NCBI GenBank assembly: GCA_902786965.1 | Contig: CADAEJ010000004.1 | Location: 34,387-98,386, forward strand | Origin: an uncultured Ruminococcus sp. | GTDB lineage: Bacteria; Bacillota; Clostridia; Oscillospirales; Ruminococcaceae | DNA: 64,000 nt | Direction of reading: 5' to 3' | Part shown: piece after piece, positions 24,478 to 32,804 of the stretch | Layout: every line of letters starts with the position of its first letter | How positions within the stretch are numbered: position 1 is the stretch's first letter | The notes under the pieces: model-generated | Seen by the model: the letters and a program-made list of their open reading frames with translations, nothing else | The model's database searches: none | What the model was told of the DNA's origin: nothing | Made by a program: the position numbers and the translations under genes

Positions 24478-24789
24478 ATGAAAAAGGCTATACTGACGGG
24501 TCTGAATATGGTCTGTCTGTCGATCATTCTTGCACAGCCCGTTTACGCTTACATCGACCCTGCGACAACAAGCTATGTTATACAGATAGTTGCGGGTATC
24601 GTTATTGCGTGCGGCGCGACGATAGGTATTTTCTGGAGCAGGATAAAGCGCAAGGTGAAAAACAGAAAAAACAAAGGTGAGGAAATCTCGCAGGAAGAGC
24701 TGCGCTCGGCTGCGGACAGAGAAAAGGACGTTATTACCGCAGATGACCTGCTCGGTGACGATGACGATGAGGGCAAAGAAAACAAATGA
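24478..24789 (+). CDS. Small membrane protein with YIDP motif, partner of the YidC-TagF fusion
   Basis: A 103-aa protein: signal-like helix (residues 5-22), the motif AYIDPATTSY, a second helix (about 32-52), then a basic stretch (KRKVKNRKNK) and a strongly acidic cytosolic tail (DDLLGDDDDEG). The start at 24478 follows GAAAGGG. Similar small YIDP proteins occur beside glycerophosphotransferase-type genes in gut Firmicutes (recollection, not searched). Its stop overlaps the next start by 4 bp, so the two are tightly coupled. It may be a substrate or cofactor of the YidC domain; this is a hypothesis. Confidence 0.65.
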   Translation: MKKAILTGLNMVCLSIILAQPVYAYIDPATTSYVIQIVAGIVIACGATIGIFWSRIKRKVKNRKNKGEEISQEELRSAADREKDVITADDLLGDDDDEGKENK

Positions 24790-26819
24790 GTGTGATCATT
24801 GATGCAATAAGCGCGGTCCTGGGATTTATAATGCGCGCCTGCTACAATCTGTTCTCAAACTACGGTGTGAGCATTATTTTCTTCACGCTTGCAACAAAGG
24901 TGATACTCTTCCCTGTCAACATTTTCATTCAGAAAAACTCTATAAGGATGGTAAAGCTGCAGCCTGAACTGAATGCGCTGAAGATACGCTACATAGATGA
25001 CAAGGACACATACGCGGACGAACAGCTCAAGCTTTACAAGAAGTACCGCTATCACCCTTCGCTGGGAATTATCCCGATGATATTCCAGCTGATAATCGTT
25101 ATGGGCGTGATGGGCGTTGTGTACAGACCCATAACATACCTGCTCGGTGCAAGCAGCGGTGATATAAGTCTGCTGGGCGACTGGCTGAAGGACACTATGC
25201 ACATCACCGATGCGGGCAGCTCGGCGCAGATACGAATGATAGAGCTGCTGCAGGGCGGCGCGGCTGCGCCTGCGGGACTTTCGGCGGACTGCCTTGACGG
25301 GATAATGTCATTCAATATGAACTTTCTTGGACTTAACCTGGGTGACGTGCCAAAGCTGCTCAGCGGCATAAGCTTTTTCATTATGCCTGTTATTGCAGGG
25401 CTGAGCGCGCTTACGCTTTGCATAGCGCAGAACAAGATAAATGTTTTGCAGCTTGCGGCAGGCAAGTTCAACAGGTACGCAACGACTATATTTATGGTAG
25501 CGTTTTCGACCTACTTTGCATTCCTTGTACCGCACGGTGTAGGTGTTTACTGGATATGCGGAAATCTGTTCGCGATAATCCCGATGATAATAATAAACAT
25601 CATAATACCGCCGAAAAAGTACGTTGACCTTGGGTACCTCAAGCGCATAAAGCAGGAGCGTATCGCCAAGGAGGAAAAGTACAGAAAGTACCACAAGAAA
25701 GAAAGAGCCGACTACAAGCGCTTCTTCAAAAACGGCGATGTTGAGCTGGTTTTCTATTCGGAAGCAAACGGCTTTTACAAATACTACAAGGACACTATCG
25801 ACTACATATGCGAGCATAGTGATGTGGCTATACACTATGTTACAAGCGATCCTGAGGACAAGATATTCCTCGACACGAGGGAGAACATACACGCATACTA
25901 CATCGCAAGGGACGCTTATCTTATCCCGTTCTTTATGAAACTCAGCTGCAAGGTCGTGGTGATGACGACTCCGGATCTTGAAAAGTATCACATCAAGCGT
26001 TCGAGAGTCAACAAGAACATTGAGTACATCTACGTTGAACACGGCATAGGAAGCGTTATACTCACGGCGCGCAAGGGCTGTCTTGACTGGTATGACACGG
26101 TGTTTGTAACGACAAAGGATATTGTCGAGGAGATACGCGAGATGGAGGAGTTTTATAAGACTCCCAAAAAGCTTATTGTTGAGGCAGGCTACCCTGTGCT
26201 TGACACGATGACAAGAGAATACGAGGGTATGTCACACGAAAAGCACGAGATACCGCAGATTGTTATCGCGCCGTCGTGGCAGCCTGACAATATCATAGAG
26301 CTGTGCGGTGAAGAGCTTATCGACAGGCTGGCGGAAAAGGGCTACGATGTGACGCTTCGCCCGCACCCGCAGCAGGTAAAGCACTCCCCCGAGCTGTTCT
26401 CACAGATGCAGGAAAAGTACAAGGATAACAAAAACATCACTATACAGACGGATTTTTCAAGCAATACATCTATGCTCGATGCAGATGTGCTTATCACTGA
26501 CTGGTCGTGCATTTCGTGCGAATATGCGTTTGCTACAAAAAAGCCCGTGCTGTTTGTTGACACACCGATGAAGATACTCAACAACGATTATGACAAGTTC
26601 AAGACACCGCCGAACAACATTGTTTTCCGTTCGCTGCTGGGTGAGCAGATCGCTCCCGATAAGCTTGACGGCGTTGGCGAGGTGATAGAGAATATGCTCG
26701 TAAACCGCGAAAGGTATGCGCAGAAGATAGAGGAAACATACCGCGATTATGTTTTCAATATAGGTATTTCGGGCAAGGTGTGCGCAAGGTACATACTCAG
26801 ATCGCTCGGCAAGATATAG
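24786..26819 (+). CDS. YidC/Oxa1-like insertase domain fused to a CDP-glycerol glycerophosphotransferase-like domain
   Basis: 677 aa. Residues 1-275 are YidC/Oxa1-like: a helix with SIIFFTLATKVILFPV (K38 at the place of the conserved groove Arg), KLQPELNAL and LYKKYRYHPSLG, then four further helices up to about 275. A charged linker (277-310) leads to a PF04464-type domain: VEHGIGS (H419), a linker with APSWQPDN, RPHP at 525-528 and TDWSC at 571-575. The latter domain polymerises or transfers glycerol/ribitol phosphate in teichoic acid synthesis on the inner membrane face. The fusion ties a membrane insertase fold to a surface-polymer enzyme; normal family members are separate proteins. Confidence 0.8.
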   Translation: MSVIIDAISAVLGFIMRACYNLFSNYGVSIIFFTLATKVILFPVNIFIQKNSIRMVKLQPELNALKIRYIDDKDTYADEQLKLYKKYRYHPSLGIIPMIFQLIIVMGVMGVVYRPITYLLGASSGDISLLGDWLKDTMHITDAGSSAQIRMIELLQGGAAAPAGLSADCLDGIMSFNMNFLGLNLGDVPKLLSGISFFIMPVIAGLSALTLCIAQNKINVLQLAAGKFNRYATTIFMVAFSTYFAFLVPHGVGVYWICGNLFAIIPMIIINIIIPPKKYVDLGYLKRIKQERIAKEEKYRKYHKKERADYKRFFKNGDVELVFYSEANGFYKYYKDTIDYICEHSDVAIHYVTSDPEDKIFLDTRENIHAYYIARDAYLIPFFMKLSCKVVVMTTPDLEKYHIKRSRVNKNIEYIYVEHGIGSVILTARKGCLDWYDTVFVTTKDIVEEIREMEEFYKTPKKLIVEAGYPVLDTMTREYEGMSHEKHEIPQIVIAPSWQPDNIIELCGEELIDRLAEKGYDVTLRPHPQQVKHSPELFSQMQEKYKDNKNITIQTDFSSNTSMLDADVLITDWSCISCEYAFATKKPVLFVDTPMKILNNDYDKFKTPPNNIVFRSLLGEQIAPDKLDGVGEVIENMLVNRERYAQKIEETYRDYVFNIGISGKVCARYILRSLGKI

Positions 26820-26823
26820 GTTC

Positions 26824-26856
26824 AAGAGACTGCTTCAAAGCGGTCTCTTTTCTTTT
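26824..26856 (+). terminator. Terminator after the YidC-TagF fusion
   Basis: AAGAGACTGCTT pairs with AAGCGGTCTCTT (11 of 12), followed by TTCTTTT. Confidence 0.8.
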
Positions 26857-26870
26857 GCAGGGCAGACCCT

Positions 26871-27152
26871 GCGACAAAAAGCGGCTCGATATACCTGATA
26901 ACAGACTGCTGCATGGTTGCCAATGCGGAAAAGATCTCCACCGGGGAGCTGCCCGTAAGCGAGCTCGGCGTTTCGGCACCGGATAAAAAGGCCTTTGTTA
27001 TCGAGCTTGAGCAGCCGTGCCCGTATCTGAACTCGCTTGTTTCGCTGTGCTGCTTTTCGTTCTGCTCGAGAGAATTCGTGAACTCCTGCTCGGGCAGCTA
27101 TGCATCAAGTGCGGATACGCTGTTAAGCTGCTGCCTACTGCGGCGCTTATGA
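26871..27152 (+). pseudogene. Fragment of an oligopeptide-binding protein (OppA/DppE type)
   Basis: One reading frame without a start region reads MVANAEKISTGELPVSELGV from 26913, then VIELEQPCPYLNSLVSL and a REFVNSC...SADTLLSC stretch. This matches a central part of SBP_bac_5 peptide-binding proteins (about 80 of 550 residues). Signal peptide, most of both lobes and any ABC partner genes are missing. It lies between two terminators and is read as a relic of a lost transporter gene. A short alternative ORF (27017-27211) in another frame covers its end but has no support. Confidence 0.55.
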
Positions 27153-27228
27153 CCCTGCTTATGATAGGCTGCCACCTTGTTGCGCAGGGACTTAAAAAGG
27201 CATCGGAATAGATATTGCTAACTTATAA

Positions 27229-27270
27229 AATGGCTTTTCGCGCAGCTGCAGTGCGGGAAGTCATTTTTTT
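27229..27270 (+). terminator. Terminator-like hairpin
   Basis: ATGGCTTTTCGCGCA pairs imperfectly with TGCGGGAAGTCAT around GCTGCAG, followed by TTTTTTT. Confidence 0.6.
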
Positions 27271-27307
27271 GCATACTGACAGAACCTTTACAAAACGGCA
27301 GTTACTT

Positions 27308-27425
27308 ATACTACAATTTTGCCCATTTTTGTAGTATAAACAACTATGCAAACGTTTGCGTGTGGTATTTACTACAAAAGGCGGTGTGTTTATCTATTGA
27401 GTTTTATACAATGCGGTGCTAATAT
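27308..27425 (+). promoter_or_regulatory. Promoter and operator region of the secreted toxin-like gene
   Basis: ATACTACAA (27308-27316) and TTGTAGTAT (27329-27337) form a perfect 9-bp inverted repeat, and TACTACAA recurs near 27369. Between them is a perfect 12-bp palindrome GCAAACGTTTGC (27348-27359) of the LacI/CcpA operator type. The promoter is TTGAGT (27397-27402), 17 bp, TAATAT (27420-27425). All sites lie upstream of the -35, which would suit activation or looping repression. A GATGC/GCATC hairpin precedes the ribosome site. Confidence 0.6.
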
Positions 27426-27490
27426 GTAGTCACAGCAAGGGGAACACCCAAGCGATGCAATAAAAATCGGCATCATAAGGAGGAATCTAT

Positions 27491-29122
27491 ATGACAAAGA
27501 CAAACGGAAAGATCAGGAGAACTCTCGCCGCAGCGCTGGCTGCTGTAATGATGATGTCCACCGCGGCGACATTCGCTGCATCGGCAGCCGATACACAGGC
27601 AGTCATAAACATGAACACCAGCACAGCAGTCACACAAGCGGAAAGAGACGGCGCGATCTTCAAGCTCGATGACAATCTGCTCAAGTTCAAGGACGTTTCG
27701 GCGCAGACGATCTTCAATGCTCTTGAGGAATTCACAACATACGGCAAGCTGTTCACACCTGCACTTGGTGCGGTCGTTGACCTGGTATTCGGCGCTCAGC
27801 CCGACCCAACACAGCAAAAGCTTGACGAGATAAATGACAAGATAGACAAGCTGTTCGAGCGTATCGACAAGATTCAGAACGAGCTTGTGAACTCCTTCGG
27901 GAACCAGCTCGGTATACAGAGCTTCTACGACACATTCGTAAGCTTCAAGAGCCAGATACAGAGTATGAAAAGAAAGATCAGCGAGATCTCAAAGGACAAG
28001 TCGCTGACTATGCTTGACAAGATCGCAAAGATCGGCTCTCTCGCAGGAGATTACAGCGAGTGGGATACCAAGTTTGAGAACACGCTCGGCAAGCTCAACG
28101 AGCTTATCAAAAAGCCTTCGTTCACGCAGGACGGAAACATATTTGAGCTGTCCTACAACCATTTCTGCTCACAGTCGATGTTCAGCGGCGAGGCTCTTGA
28201 CAAGGCAAAACCTCTGTGCGACGCTCTGATGCAGGTATACATTGCAGGTGTCACAACTATCACGGAGTGTCTGTCGGCACAGCTTTATGTCGGGCGTCTT
28301 CCCGATGAGTACAAAAGCAAGATAAGCAGTGAGTATATGTCCCACATCTGCCGCAATGAAAATGACATAATCAGCGAGATAAAGGAGATCGGCGATCCTC
28401 TGCTGGCAAGCGAAACAAAGCAAGGCGTGATAAGATATGTTGATGCCAACGGCAACAGCTATCCTGCTGATTCAATAGTTATAGAGAGAACAGGCAGTTT
28501 TCTGGGAATGACCGTCAAGCGTTTTTACATCGATGGTGTTCAGGTATATGCTGATATGGGTGATATTACTACTGCAAAAGAGGGCACGGTCAAGGCAATG
28601 TACACCAATACATTCAATAAGTGCAGAAGGATACTTGTAAACAAAAGCGCAAGCGGGAACGGCTATCGTGTATATGATAAGCTTTGCTTCTTCAATCACT
28701 CTGATAACCCTTACAACACCGGTAAATTCTCCAGAAACAAGGGTACTGTATCAGTAGATTGGTTCAACTCAAATGCGGCTGATAAACAGATAAGTTTTGA
28801 CGATATCAAGGCAATGGCAAGCTACTGCCGCGACAAAGGCATCACTATCCGTTCGCTTCTGAACAGCGTCGGCATTGACACCTCGGCTGTTGCGCGCAAT
28901 GCAAACATCATCACCAGCAGGGGTATAGATGAAACCGACAGCGATGCTAAGGTTTTCTTCACAGTAGTCATTTACTCAAACGGCTACTATATGGGCATCA
29001 ACATCGACCAGGTCGGAGCAGGAGAGCAAAAGATAGAGTTCATTGATGACGGCTCAAATTTCTGGAAGCAGGAAGAATGGGCATGGGCACCCGCAGGAAC
29101 GTTCTGCTGGCTGTCAAGATAG
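27491..29122 (+). CDS. Secreted protein with helical, toxin-like N-terminal half
   Basis: A 543-aa protein with a clear signal peptide (hydrophobic 11-29, likely cleavage after ASA near 33). Residues 85-100 are hydrophobic (TPALGAVVDLVFG) and are followed by an amphipathic coiled coil (106-135, LDEINDKIDKLFERIDKIQN), then long helices. The hydrophobic stretch next to a coiled coil is reminiscent of helical pore-forming toxins such as Cry N-domains, but I recognise no family. Residues 320-543 look beta-rich, with a Trp-rich end. GGAGG precedes the ATG. Monocistronic, with elaborate upstream operators. Confidence 0.6.
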   Translation: MTKTNGKIRRTLAAALAAVMMMSTAATFAASAADTQAVINMNTSTAVTQAERDGAIFKLDDNLLKFKDVSAQTIFNALEEFTTYGKLFTPALGAVVDLVFGAQPDPTQQKLDEINDKIDKLFERIDKIQNELVNSFGNQLGIQSFYDTFVSFKSQIQSMKRKISEISKDKSLTMLDKIAKIGSLAGDYSEWDTKFENTLGKLNELIKKPSFTQDGNIFELSYNHFCSQSMFSGEALDKAKPLCDALMQVYIAGVTTITECLSAQLYVGRLPDEYKSKISSEYMSHICRNENDIISEIKEIGDPLLASETKQGVIRYVDANGNSYPADSIVIERTGSFLGMTVKRFYIDGVQVYADMGDITTAKEGTVKAMYTNTFNKCRRILVNKSASGNGYRVYDKLCFFNHSDNPYNTGKFSRNKGTVSVDWFNSNAADKQISFDDIKAMASYCRDKGITIRSLLNSVGIDTSAVARNANIITSRGIDETDSDAKVFFTVVIYSNGYYMGINIDQVGAGEQKIEFIDDGSNFWKQEEWAWAPAGTFCWLSR

Positions 29123-29157
29123 GTTTAAGGTATCAAGGCTTTATTGTACCTTTGCAC

Positions 29158-29200
29158 AAAAAAACAGGAGCTGCTGCACATCAGCAACTCCTGTTTAGTT
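29158..29200. terminator. Bidirectional terminator
   Basis: AAACAGGAGCTGCTG pairs with CAGCAACTCCTGTTT (one mismatch) with A-rich 5' and T-rich 3' flanks, between convergent genes. Confidence 0.85.
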
Positions 29201-29203
29201 TTA

Positions 29204-31108
29204 TCAGTTCGGCTTTGTTGCCGCGCCGTCTGCGGCTTTTTCAATGTTGTAAATAAATACGGGTGTATTTATCGGAACATTGGTGTAGACGTACTTCGCG
29301 CCGTCAAGGGACATATTTATGCAGCCGTGTGAGCCGCCGCCCGAGGTCTTATACTTATTTCCGCCGAACACGCCGTACTGCCATGATGCATCGTGGAAGC
29401 CTGCGCCGTACAGCGAGAAGTTTATCCAGTACTGTACCTGAACGTCCCAGCCCTCGCCTTTAAGGCGTGACGGGCTTTGCTTTGCCCATACCTTGTAAAC
29501 ACCCTCACGGGTATATCTGTTCTTATCGTAGAGGTAGCCCGATACAAAGTCAAATTCCTTTGCTATCTTTCCGTCAACGTAGTACCACATATGCTGTGCG
29601 GCTATATCTATCTCAACATAGGTGTTTCCGTAATCCTTATCCTTTGTCCACACGCTTTCATCGCAGGCGTAGGTGTACTTGGAGTTAGGATTCTGATAGA
29701 ACACAGGCTTGATGGTTCCGCCGCCGCCCGCAACGATGGTATCTCTGATAAGCTCCATCGTCTTTTGCTGATCTATCCACCAGCCGTAGCAGCCTGTATC
29801 GTTTGCCTGCTTATCGCCGCCCTTGATGGTGATAACGCCCTTCTTGGTGGTCTTGAACTGTCTGTCCTTGCCGTAGGTATCATACTTTTCTGCAAGAGTC
29901 TCAACGTATGCCTCGACCTTCTTCATATCCACCACTATGCCGTCCTTGGTCTTTTCGTCAAAGCTTATCCACGACATTATCTGGCTGCCGTTGATAGTTT
30001 CCTTGCTGTGAACAAAGTCAATGGTGATGGACATACTGTTCATCTTATTGAGCCTCTCACACTCTTCCTTGAGCGAATCCGCAGTTATTGCGGCAGTCTC
30101 GTAGCAGTCAACACCCGAGATGTCGATAACATACCTGCCTGCGTCAAGGCTCTGCTCAACGTAGTCGTAAAGATTTTTGATCTTATCCGCAGTGATCTTG
30201 TCGCCCGGCTTTTCCTTGATGATGACATATCCCGAGCCGTCTGTACTCTTCTGGATAGTCGCATTTTCGGGAGCCTTGCCCGATGCGGAGGACATTACCT
30301 TCTTTTTCAGCAGAGTTTCGAGCATCACCTTATCGTAGGTAAACTTCTCGTTCAGCTCAAACTGCGTATTGCTGAACTTTGCGCCGAACCAGTTGTAGTG
30401 GTTCTGCGAGTTGTAGAACTTTTCGACCTCGTACTGTGTTTTATCGGTATATCCGATCTCCTTCAGCGGAAGCTGTATCTGGGAGTTGTCAAGGCGGACA
30501 ATGGTTATGCTGTCCTTGAGATCGGACTTCTCCTTGAGCATTGTGTATGCCTCTTCCTTGGTCTTGCCGCTGACATCTATATTGTTGATAAAGGTATTTG
30601 CAAGGAACACGCCCTTGTACTTCACCATACCCACGATATACGTTATCGCAAGACCCAGCACTATCGCGCCCAGCAGTGAAAGGCACACTATCAGCGGTGC
30701 TTTGGACTTTTTCTTTCTTCTTGCAGGCGGTCTTCTCTTTGGAGCTGCGCCCTGCGGTCTTTTTCTCTGTGCGCTGCCCTGCTGCTGCGGCGGTCTTCTG
30801 CGCGCACCCGAGCCGTTTCGTCTGTTTGCCATATTATCACTATCTCTTTGAGCAGGGAAAGAAGCCGTTCTTCTGACAGAGGGGCTGCCTGCGCCGTTTC
30901 CGACGGCATTGACCGCCTCGGTAGCCTTTTTGAGCGCCGTATCGACCTTTGGCTGACTGCCGTTATCACGGATGACCTCGTCCTCAAAGGACGATGCAGC
31001 CATATTTTTAGCTATCATTTTAGCCTTTTCTTCTTTGGCGGCTGCTATGGCTGCTTCAAGGTCAGGCTCCTGCTCCTTCTCCTTTTCGTTTTTTATGTTC
31101 TCGTCCAT
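29204..31108 (-). CDS. L,D-transpeptidase (YkuD) with long cytosolic basic region
   Basis: 634 aa. Residues 1-135 are cytosolic, first acidic and then Arg/Lys/Pro-rich (RRRPPQQQ, RRKKKSKAP). One helix follows at about 137-160, then PG_binding_4-type domains (VSGKTKEEAYTML), and a C-terminal YkuD domain with the catalytic SHGCINMS motif. It forms 3-3 cross-links in peptidoglycan outside the cell. The basic, disordered N-terminus is long for the family. A promoter (TTGCAA, 17 bp, TATAAT) lies at 31190-31162. High confidence for the enzyme class. Confidence 0.92.
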   Translation of the reverse strand: MDENIKNEKEKEQEPDLEAAIAAAKEEKAKMIAKNMAASSFEDEVIRDNGSQPKVDTALKKATEAVNAVGNGAGSPSVRRTASFPAQRDSDNMANRRNGSGARRRPPQQQGSAQRKRPQGAAPKRRPPARRKKKSKAPLIVCLSLLGAIVLGLAITYIVGMVKYKGVFLANTFINNIDVSGKTKEEAYTMLKEKSDLKDSITIVRLDNSQIQLPLKEIGYTDKTQYEVEKFYNSQNHYNWFGAKFSNTQFELNEKFTYDKVMLETLLKKKVMSSASGKAPENATIQKSTDGSGYVIIKEKPGDKITADKIKNLYDYVEQSLDAGRYVIDISGVDCYETAAITADSLKEECERLNKMNSMSITIDFVHSKETINGSQIMSWISFDEKTKDGIVVDMKKVEAYVETLAEKYDTYGKDRQFKTTKKGVITIKGGDKQANDTGCYGWWIDQQKTMELIRDTIVAGGGGTIKPVFYQNPNSKYTYACDESVWTKDKDYGNTYVEIDIAAQHMWYYVDGKIAKEFDFVSGYLYDKNRYTREGVYKVWAKQSPSRLKGEGWDVQVQYWINFSLYGAGFHDASWQYGVFGGNKYKTSGGGSHGCINMSLDGAKYVYTNVPINTPVFIYNIEKAADGAATKPN

Positions 31109-31161
31109 CGTTAAACCCCTTTGTTTTGTATACTAATCCACAATAAACGTTAAGTAATATT

Positions 31162-31190
31162 ATTATACAACATCATTCCACAAATTGCAA
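31162..31190 (-). promoter_or_regulatory. Promoter of the L,D-transpeptidase gene
   Basis: Minus strand TTGCAA (31190-31185), 17-bp spacer, TATAAT (31167-31162). Confidence 0.75.
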
Positions 31191-31303
31191 GCATAGTATG
31201 CTATTTTTTTATTTTCTGCAACTCTTGACAAAAAGCGGCTCGGTGCATCTCGGCTTTCTTGTGGATAATGCTTATTTTAAAACGGCCTATGCTGCGGCTC
31301 GGC

Positions 31304-31332
31304 TTGACAGCGGCTTGCAAGTGTGATAGAAT
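31304..31332 (+). promoter_or_regulatory. Promoter of the small membrane protein and 1-PFK-like pair
   Basis: TTGACA (31304-31309), 17-bp spacer, TAGAAT (31327-31332). Confidence 0.75.
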
Positions 31333-31369
31333 GATACCCGTATCAAGAACTAAAGAACGGAGGATAATT

Positions 31370-31639
31370 ATGCCCGAAAAGGATATAGCCTCGACACTTT
31401 CGACTGTGGCACTTATCTCGCTGATAATATCGGGACTGATGTACATATTCAGCATAATGTCGGTAGTGAAGCGCTTAAAGTCGCACAAAAAGAAAAGCTC
31501 GGGGACAGGCATACTGTGCGTTATACTTGCAACGCTTTTTGCGGTCATAGCATTTCAGCTTTACATCGGGTTCTCGCTGTGGTTCATCATCGGGATAATC
31601 ATTGCTGACTCGGTATTTGTGATGCTCCTGACGGAGTAG
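31370..31639 (+). CDS. Small membrane protein of unknown function
   Basis: An 89-aa protein with three hydrophobic helices (about residues 10-30, 48-64 and 66-84), separated by a basic loop KRLKSHKKKSSG. The ATG at 31370 follows CGGAGG. It is transcribed from its own consensus promoter together with the downstream sugar kinase, 9 bp away. I do not recognise a family. Confidence 0.6.
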   Translation: MPEKDIASTLSTVALISLIISGLMYIFSIMSVVKRLKSHKKKSSGTGILCVILATLFAVIAFQLYIGFSLWFIIGIIIADSVFVMLLTE

Positions 31640-31648
31640 GGAGGAAAA

Positions 31649-32551
31649 ATGGTTTACACAGTTACATTCAACCCTGCGATAGACTACATCGTTACGCTTG
31701 ACGCTCTGCGCGCGGGCGGGATAAATCGGTGCAGGACAGAGGATATGACCTTTGGCGGCAAGGGGATAAACGTTTCAGCAGTGCTGCACGAGCTTGGCAC
31801 GCCGACAAAGGCGCTGGGCTTCTGCGCGGGCTTCACGGGAAGAGCTATACGCGACGGTCTTGAGGCAAGCGGTGTAGCTGCTGACTTTGTAGAGCTTACA
31901 CAGGGAAATTCGCGCATAAATGTCAAGATAAAGGCAGATTCGGAAACGGAGATAAACGGCAGCGGTCCGAGCATCAGCGCTGATGAACTGCGGCAGTTTT
32001 TTGACAAGCTAACGCAGCTGCAAAGCGGCGACTATATCGTGCTTGCGGGGAGCGTTCCGCCGAGCGTACCGCAGGATATTTACAGGCAGATACTTGAAAG
32101 GCTGTCGGACAGAGGCGTGCAGAGCGCTGTTGATGCACAGGGCGGGCTGCTGACGGATACTCTCGCATTTGAGCCGTTTGTGATAAAGCCGAACAAGCAA
32201 GAGCTTGAACAGATATTCAATTGCTCGCTTGACAGCCGCGAACAGATAGCCGACTGCGCACGCGAGCTGCAAAAGCTGGGTGCGCGCAGCGTGCTCGTAT
32301 CAATGGCAGGTGACGGCTCGCTGCTGCTTGACGAAAGCGGCAGGGTGCATACTATGGGCGTTTGCAGGGGGACAATAATAAGCTCTGTCGGTGCGGGTGA
32401 TTCTATGCTTGCAGGGTTTATCTCGGGGTATATCAGCTCGGGCGATCACGCTTACGCGCACAAGCTCGCGACTGCCTGCGGCGGTGCTGCCGCATTCTCC
32501 TGCGGCACTCCGAAAAGGGAGCTTATCAGCACACTGCTCACACAGCTGTAA
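31649..32551 (+). CDS. fruK: PfkB-family sugar kinase, probably 1-phosphofructokinase
   Basis: A 300-aa ribokinase-fold kinase. It starts VYTVTFNPAIDY, with TFGGKGINVSAVLHELG (substrate-binding PfkB signature 1) and the anion-hole/catalytic motif SVGAGDSMLAGFI (signature 2, Asp catalytic). The NPAID start and GGKGINVS are typical of 1-phosphofructokinase and tagatose-6-phosphate kinase, which phosphorylate phospho-sugars in the cytosol. No fructose PTS or FruR gene is adjacent. GGGAGG precedes the ATG, and a strong terminator follows. Confidence 0.85.
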   Translation: MVYTVTFNPAIDYIVTLDALRAGGINRCRTEDMTFGGKGINVSAVLHELGTPTKALGFCAGFTGRAIRDGLEASGVAADFVELTQGNSRINVKIKADSETEINGSGPSISADELRQFFDKLTQLQSGDYIVLAGSVPPSVPQDIYRQILERLSDRGVQSAVDAQGGLLTDTLAFEPFVIKPNKQELEQIFNCSLDSREQIADCARELQKLGARSVLVSMAGDGSLLLDESGRVHTMGVCRGTIISSVGAGDSMLAGFISGYISSGDHAYAHKLATACGGAAAFSCGTPKRELISTLLTQL

Positions 32552-32596
32552 AAACATCGAAACAGAACAGACAAGTCTATAAAACTATAAAATGAC

Positions 32597-32638
32597 AAAG
32601 CCGATGCTTGCAGAGAATTGCAGACATCGGCTTTTTTT
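32597..32638 (+). terminator. Terminator after fruK
   Basis: AAAGCCGATG (32597-32606) pairs with CATCGGCTTT (32625-32634), inner TGCA/TGCA, followed by a T-run. A second perfect 10-bp stem GCAAAACGGG/CCCGTTTTGC follows at 32639-32666 without a T-run. Confidence 0.9.
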
Positions 32639-32757
32639 GCAAAACGGGGCAGTGTACCCGTTTTGCTGTGATGAATAAAACAGGCTCGGTCGGTCTTTTT
32701 ATCTGCTTTTCGCTTGATCTGCGCTGCTGAAAAACCGTATTCGCCGCCAAAGTACAC

Positions 32758-32793
32758 AAAAAAGCTGTTGCACGCTATGATGCAGCAGCTTTT
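32758..32793 (-). terminator. Terminator of the CWB2/transglutaminase gene
   Basis: On the minus strand AAAAGCTGCTGCA pairs with TGCAACAGCTTTT, then TTTTT. Confidence 0.8.
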
Positions 32794-32804
32794 GTTATTT
32801 AGTA

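Noticed and set aside
27017..27211. Small membrane protein ORF of 64 codons
   Set aside because: It overlaps the OppA-like remnant in another frame and has no ribosome site.
27421..27480. Possible c-di-GMP (GEMM) riboswitch before the secreted protein gene
   Set aside because: AAGGGGAACACCC looked suggestive, but the conserved receptor and P1 pairing could not be found.
29477..30679. A 400-codon open frame on the plus strand
   Set aside because: Antisense to the L,D-transpeptidase gene and without recognisable domains, promoter or ribosome site.
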